Source: Cryomorphaceae bacterium (GTDB lineage: Bacteria; Bacteroidota; Bacteroidia; Flavobacteriales; BACL11). Taken from it: 17,932 bases of DNA. The notes under the pieces were generated by a model that was not told the DNA's origin, made no database searches, and was given only the letters and a program-made list of their open reading frames with translations. The position numbers and the translations under genes were made by a program. The stretch is from positions 2,896 to 20,827 of the forward strand of contig JACNFT010000049.1 of assembly GCA_014384505.1 (NCBI GenBank). The letters run 5' to 3'. Below, one piece after another: positions 14,800-17,932 of the stretch (positions are counted from its first letter, which is position 1; each line of letters starts with the position of its first letter).

Positions 14800-15321
14800 A
14801 TGAATCAAGCTAAAGTAAATATGTCCTTTCAGCAAAAGATGATAAATCCCTTTTTCTTTAGATTATTTTTATTTTTAAAACTGCCTATGGCTTTTTTAGC
14901 AGGCTTAAAACTGAAAGAATTATCAGATGCGCATGCTGTGGTAAGGATGAAATATAAGTACTTGAATAAAAATCCATTTGGTTCTATTTATTTTGCATGC
15001 CTTTCAATGGCAGGAGAATTAGCTTCAGGAATGCTGGCGGCCTCAATTGCTTACAAGAGCAATCCTAAGCTTTCAATGTTAGTAGTTGGGGTTAAAATAA
15101 ACTTTACTAAAAAAGCAGTTGGTACAATTATTTTTGAATGTAATCAGGGTAAAGAAATTTTGGCAACTGTTCAAAAAAGTATAGATACAGGAGAGGGGCA
15201 AGCCATTGAAGCTTTAACTATTGCTAGAGATGAGAAAGGTGATGTTGTTGCGGAGTTTCTTATACAGTGGTCCTTTAAAGTAAAGGTTAGCTATGACAAA
15301 AAAATCCCTAATGAAAAGTAG
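14800..15321 (+). CDS. DUF4442 family protein (hotdog-fold, thioesterase-like)
   Basis: A 173-residue protein matching the DUF4442 family, predicted hotdog fold related to PaaI/YiiD-type acyl-CoA thioesterases. Key segments are FFFRLFLFLKLPMAFLAGLK (about 19-38), VVRMKYKYLNKNPFGSIYFAC (about 48-68), the ACLSMAGELASGMLAASIA helix (about 67-85), which corresponds to the central hotdog helix, and LSMLVVGVKINFTKKAVGTI. It lacks a clear signal peptide. The ATG at 14800 is chosen over a TTG at 14779 (which would add MLQKIIK); another ATG lies at 14821. Substrate unknown. Its TAG stop lies within the right arm of a terminator hairpin. The upstream neighbour is the SRPBCC gene, so both may handle acyl or lipid compounds, which is inference only. 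Confidence 0.75.
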   Translation: MNQAKVNMSFQQKMINPFFFRLFLFLKLPMAFLAGLKLKELSDAHAVVRMKYKYLNKNPFGSIYFACLSMAGELASGMLAASIAYKSNPKLSMLVVGVKINFTKKAVGTIIFECNQGKEILATVQKSIDTGEGQAIEALTIARDEKGDVVAEFLIQWSFKVKVSYDKKIPNEK

Positions 15322-15331
15322 GGATTTTTTT
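15298..15331 (+). terminator. Bidirectional intrinsic terminator between convergent genes
   Basis: AAAAAAATCCCTA (15298-15310) pairs perfectly with TAGGGATTTTTTT (15319-15331) over an eight-base loop. The A-tract on one side and T-tract on the other let it serve both the DUF4442 gene (forward) and the TonB receptor (reverse, stop at 15350). The left arm and the TAG stop of DUF4442 are part of the stem. Confidence 0.9.
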
Positions 15332-15349
15332 ATTTTAAAAGATAAAGTA

Positions 15350-17557
15350 TTACAACTTAATCTTGAGTCCCATATTAAAGAAATAACCATCTAGGGGTGC
15401 CCAAACTTCTGTGAATTGAGGACTACCATCAGTTAACACATCTCCTACATTGGATTGCCTAACATCTGTAAAATTTTCTGCATTTAGGAAGATGACAAAG
15501 TTGTCTATCGTTCGTTCAACAATTACTCCTGTGGTAAATAAACTTTCAGTAATATGACCACTGTTTAGAAACTGCCCTGATTTGTAATCATAATCCCAAC
15601 CAATACGCCATTTGTTATCTACTACAAAGAGCAAATCTCCTTTTATACTGTGCTTTGGGGTAAGCGTAAGTCCGTTTTTATTTTCTCCATTTTCCAAGTA
15701 TGCATCCGTATAGGTGTAACCTAAAAACCAAGTGAATTTATCAACCGTTAGTTTTATTTGCGATTCAAATCCTTTAGAAAGTAAAGAGTCGTTTTTTTGC
15801 TCATAAACTCGATTGTTAGGAGTGTTTTCATTTAAGGTAATTGGGTTGTCTATCACATTAAAAAAGAACATTTGGTTTAAGGAAAGTAATACATTGTCAG
15901 TGCCAAAAGTTGATTGGTATTTAAAGTCAATATTTGTTCCGTAGGATTCTTCTGCAACTAAGTTTTCAAAATTAACTGCTTGTACATTTTTGTATCCGTA
16001 TGGTTCTGCTTCTTCACTGAATAGGCTTGGCATTCTGTATCCCATTCCACCTCCTAAACGGATAGAAAGTTCTGGTGTCATTTTATACAAAGCAGAGATT
16101 TTTGGTAATACAAAAGATTGTCCTCCATTTTCAGTATTTAAGGTTGAGGCTTCTACTTTATCGGTTCTCAATCCACTTTCCAAAGCAAACTTATCCGTTA
16201 CATCCCAAAGGTGATTTACATACAAACCAAGGGTGTTAAATTCTTGATTTCTTAGCGGTTGATTTATTAAATTATCTTCTGTAAATTTATCAGCAAGAGC
16301 ATTCAATCCGATATTAATATTTTGTTTTTCTTTATTAATATTCAAATTCAGTTCCGTAAAACTATTCAGCTGATTTCCTCCAAATGTAGTAGAAGTTCCT
16401 AAAATAGTTTCTCTAATATTAATGTATCTGTCAAAAGAAGAAATACTGTTTTTTAAAGAAATTGTTTTTGCGTTATCTATTTTATAATTTGCAGAAAACT
16501 GAGTAGTAGTACGGCTACTTTCTTGGTAGTCTAAATAAAATTCAGTGAAATTTGGCCAAATATTGTTAATCGAATTTATTGAACCTCCTTTTCTATTTTC
16601 CTTAGTCATACCTGCACCGAAATACAATTCCGTTTTCTTATTTGGGTTGTAAAATAGTTTCGGATTAAAGTTAAATTTTGAAACTTGTGCTATGTCAGAA
16701 AAACCATTTTCATCTGCATCATATGGCTCTTGAATGTGCATGGAAGCCAAGTTGGTAAAGCCCCATTTCCCGAATCTTTTAGCATTAAAAACATTAAAAT
16801 CTCTTGCGCCAATATGAGAAAGATTAATGTGTAAAAGTGTTTCGTCCTTTTTTGCTTTTTTAGTTAAAAGATTTACAATTCCAGCAATTGCACCACCGCC
16901 ATAAAGTGTAGATGCGGATCCTTTTACAAATTCTACTTGTCGTAAATCTAAGGGTGGGATTTGTAAAATATCCAAACTCCCTGAAAAACCTCCATAAAGC
17001 GGAAATCCATCTTTTAGCATTTGGGTATACCTTCCGTTTAGTCCTTGAATTCTAACTACAGCACCATTGCTTCCTGCTGCTGTAGTCTGCACTTGTATTC
17101 CCGTACTATGTGTTATTAAATGGGCAATTTTACTAGGCCCCATACTTGCCGCTTCATCTATTTCATCCGTTAGTACTTCAGTTCGTGTTGGCAAGTTGGC
17201 AACGGTTCTATTTCCTCTTGTTGCTTCAACAATTATTTCATCTATTTCTGTGTTGTCAGTACTTAATTTTATCTCGTGTGCTACTCCTCCATCTTCTGGG
17301 AAATCATAAATTACTTCCTTATCCTCATAGCCAATATAGGAAACAACTATCGTTTGTTTTCCATTAGGAATGTTGTTCAAAAGTGCAGTTCCTTCTATAT
17401 TAGTGCTTACTCCATTTGTAGTTCCTTTTAGTAGGAGAGTAGCGCCAATTAATATTTCTTGGTTTTCTTTAGATACAATTATCACATCTAAAGTGTTTTG
17501 TGCATTTGTAATTATTGCAAAGGCAACAAGTAAAAAGGTAAGTGTTTTTTTAATCAT
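15350..17557 (-). CDS. TonB-dependent outer-membrane receptor
   Basis: A 735-residue outer-membrane active transporter. Signal peptide MIKKTLTFLLVAFAIITNAQ (about 1-20); then a CarboxypepD_reg-like/DUF4480-type beta domain (about 22-105, with VVSYIGYEDKEV), a TonB box-like strand near IDEIIVEATR (105-114), the plug (about 118-235, with IRIQGLNGRYTQML-like block RIQGLNGRYTQMLKDGFPL and VEFVKGSASTLYGGGAIAGIVNL) and a beta-barrel of antiparallel strands to the end, closing ...FNMGLKIKL. Length and layout are those of FepA/BtuB/CirA-type receptors, not of the larger SusC proteins, and no SusD partner follows. The ligand (siderophore, cobalamin, haem or other) is not indicated; no obvious metal-responsive operator is seen just upstream. 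It is convergent with DUF4442, with a shared terminator. Confidence 0.93.
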   Translation of the reverse strand: MIKKTLTFLLVAFAIITNAQNTLDVIIVSKENQEILIGATLLLKGTTNGVSTNIEGTALLNNIPNGKQTIVVSYIGYEDKEVIYDFPEDGGVAHEIKLSTDNTEIDEIIVEATRGNRTVANLPTRTEVLTDEIDEAASMGPSKIAHLITHSTGIQVQTTAAGSNGAVVRIQGLNGRYTQMLKDGFPLYGGFSGSLDILQIPPLDLRQVEFVKGSASTLYGGGAIAGIVNLLTKKAKKDETLLHINLSHIGARDFNVFNAKRFGKWGFTNLASMHIQEPYDADENGFSDIAQVSKFNFNPKLFYNPNKKTELYFGAGMTKENRKGGSINSINNIWPNFTEFYLDYQESSRTTTQFSANYKIDNAKTISLKNSISSFDRYINIRETILGTSTTFGGNQLNSFTELNLNINKEKQNINIGLNALADKFTEDNLINQPLRNQEFNTLGLYVNHLWDVTDKFALESGLRTDKVEASTLNTENGGQSFVLPKISALYKMTPELSIRLGGGMGYRMPSLFSEEAEPYGYKNVQAVNFENLVAEESYGTNIDFKYQSTFGTDNVLLSLNQMFFFNVIDNPITLNENTPNNRVYEQKNDSLLSKGFESQIKLTVDKFTWFLGYTYTDAYLENGENKNGLTLTPKHSIKGDLLFVVDNKWRIGWDYDYKSGQFLNSGHITESLFTTGVIVERTIDNFVIFLNAENFTDVRQSNVGDVLTDGSPQFTEVWAPLDGYFFNMGLKIKL

Positions 17558-17576
17558 TTTATTATTTTTTGGTTAG

Positions 17577-17584
17577 CAAATCTA
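17577..17584 (-). promoter_or_regulatory. Predicted -7 promoter box of the TonB receptor
   Basis: The reverse strand reads TAGATTTG, an exact TAnnTTTG match ending 19 bases before the ATG at 17557. No convincing -33 TTG lies at the usual distance. It sits in the 52-base gap after the MscS gene, so the receptor can be transcribed on its own. Confidence 0.45.
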
Positions 17585-17609
17585 ATTAAATTATCTATAT
17601 TTTTTTTAA

Positions 17610-17932
17610 TTAAAAATCTTTTGATTTTACATGTAAGTCCATTTGCGGAAAAGGAATTGTAATTTTTTGTTCGTTAAATTTTCTGAAAATAATTTTCCTT
17701 ATATCACTTTTTACCTTTTCAATAGTAAAAATATTTTTACTGTAGAAAAACAGTTGAAAATCCATGGATGAGTTTCCAAAATTTACAAATCTAACTTCCT
17801 TAAATTCACATTCTGAAGCCTCTAAATGTTCTAAAGCACTTTCTTCAAGTGTTTTAATAACTAAGTCCACATCACTTGAATAAGCTACACCAATATTAAT
17901 ACTGAATAGTGTTTTTTGTGTTTGATGACTCC
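17610..17932 (-). CDS. MscS-type mechanosensitive channel, C-terminal part only
   Basis: The reverse frame is open from the stop (TAA at 17610-17612) to the window edge, about 107 codons, so the N-terminal part with the pore helices is missing. The visible piece reads SHQTQKTLFSINIGVAYSSD (near the edge), then VDLVIKTLEESALEHLEASE, and ends FPQMDLHVKSKDF. These are the vestibule (beta plus alpha/beta) parts of small-conductance mechanosensitive channels: the 'IGVAY.SD.DLV' strand and the 'IPFPQ.DLH' C-terminus. It opens on membrane tension to relieve osmotic downshock. A GTG at 17868-17870 is an internal codon, not a start, because the frame continues with conserved residues upstream. The TonB receptor starts 52 bases after its stop. 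Confidence 0.9.
   Translation of the reverse strand, partial: SHQTQKTLFSINIGVAYSSDVDLVIKTLEESALEHLEASECEFKEVRFVNFGNSSMDFQLFFYSKNIFTIEKVKSDIRKIIFRKFNEQKITIPFPQMDLHVKSKDF

Noticed and set aside
15990..17576. Several forward ORFs within the TonB receptor gene
   Set aside because: All are shadows in other frames of a complete, typical receptor.
17868..17932. GTG start for an 86-residue MscS-like protein
   Set aside because: The same frame continues upstream to the window edge with conserved MscS residues, so the GTG is an internal Val codon of a longer gene.

Overview
The window is AT-rich chromosomal DNA from a Bacteroidota bacterium, most likely a Flavobacteriales-type, probably marine, heterotroph. 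The evidence is a one-chain E1 alpha/beta 2-oxoacid dehydrogenase, a murQ gene followed by a DUF6095-like small membrane protein, several secreted proteins with type IX secretion (T9SS) C-terminal tails, a TonB receptor with a CarboxypepD_reg-like N-terminus, and repeated TAnnTTTG boxes (the Bacteroidota -7 promoter element) close upstream of start codons. I see no RNA gene, CRISPR array, insertion sequence or phage gene. No gene-free stretch exceeds about 195 bases; the two largest gaps (454-646 and 4741-4924) are AT-rich divergent promoter regions.

Layout. 1-453 (-): ribosomal protein S16, cut by the left edge. 647-4088 (+): a compact run of fused E1, MurQ and a 71-residue membrane protein, its end overlapping the convergent tRNA-modifying methyltransferase mnmD (-). 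4925-6364 (+): a secreted T9SS protein with its own terminator. 6460-7509 (+): branched-chain aminotransferase ilvE, convergent with a GNAT acetyltransferase (-). 7991-8740 (+): a periplasmic YceI-like protein followed at once by an unlisted 51-codon ORF for a small membrane protein. 8718-12887 (-): a tight five-gene operon (M14 carboxypeptidase, CE1/PHB-depolymerase-like esterase, DCC protein, DUF2237 protein, ATP-grasp enzyme). 12954-14162 (-): a secreted C1 peptidase, divergent from an SRPBCC protein and a DUF4442 protein (+). 15350-17557 (-): a TonB-dependent receptor. 17610-17932 (-): the C-terminal end of an MscS-type channel, cut by the right edge.

Together the genes look like an ordinary housekeeping and nutrient-scavenging segment: branched-chain amino acid and oxoacid metabolism (ilvE, E1), peptidoglycan amino-sugar recycling (murQ), translation (S16, MnmD), and export of hydrolases. 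I find no convincing undescribed defence or mobile system. The most interesting points are the small ORF that contains a terminator-like hairpin, the reciprocal Asp/Asn exchange in the E1 cofactor motif, the M14-esterase-DCC-DUF2237-ATP-grasp operon whose combined purpose is unknown, the very short sorting tails on two neighbouring enzymes, and alternative TTG/GTG 'starts' that fall in or upstream of promoter boxes. Functional calls rest on motif reading from memory of the families; no searches were run.
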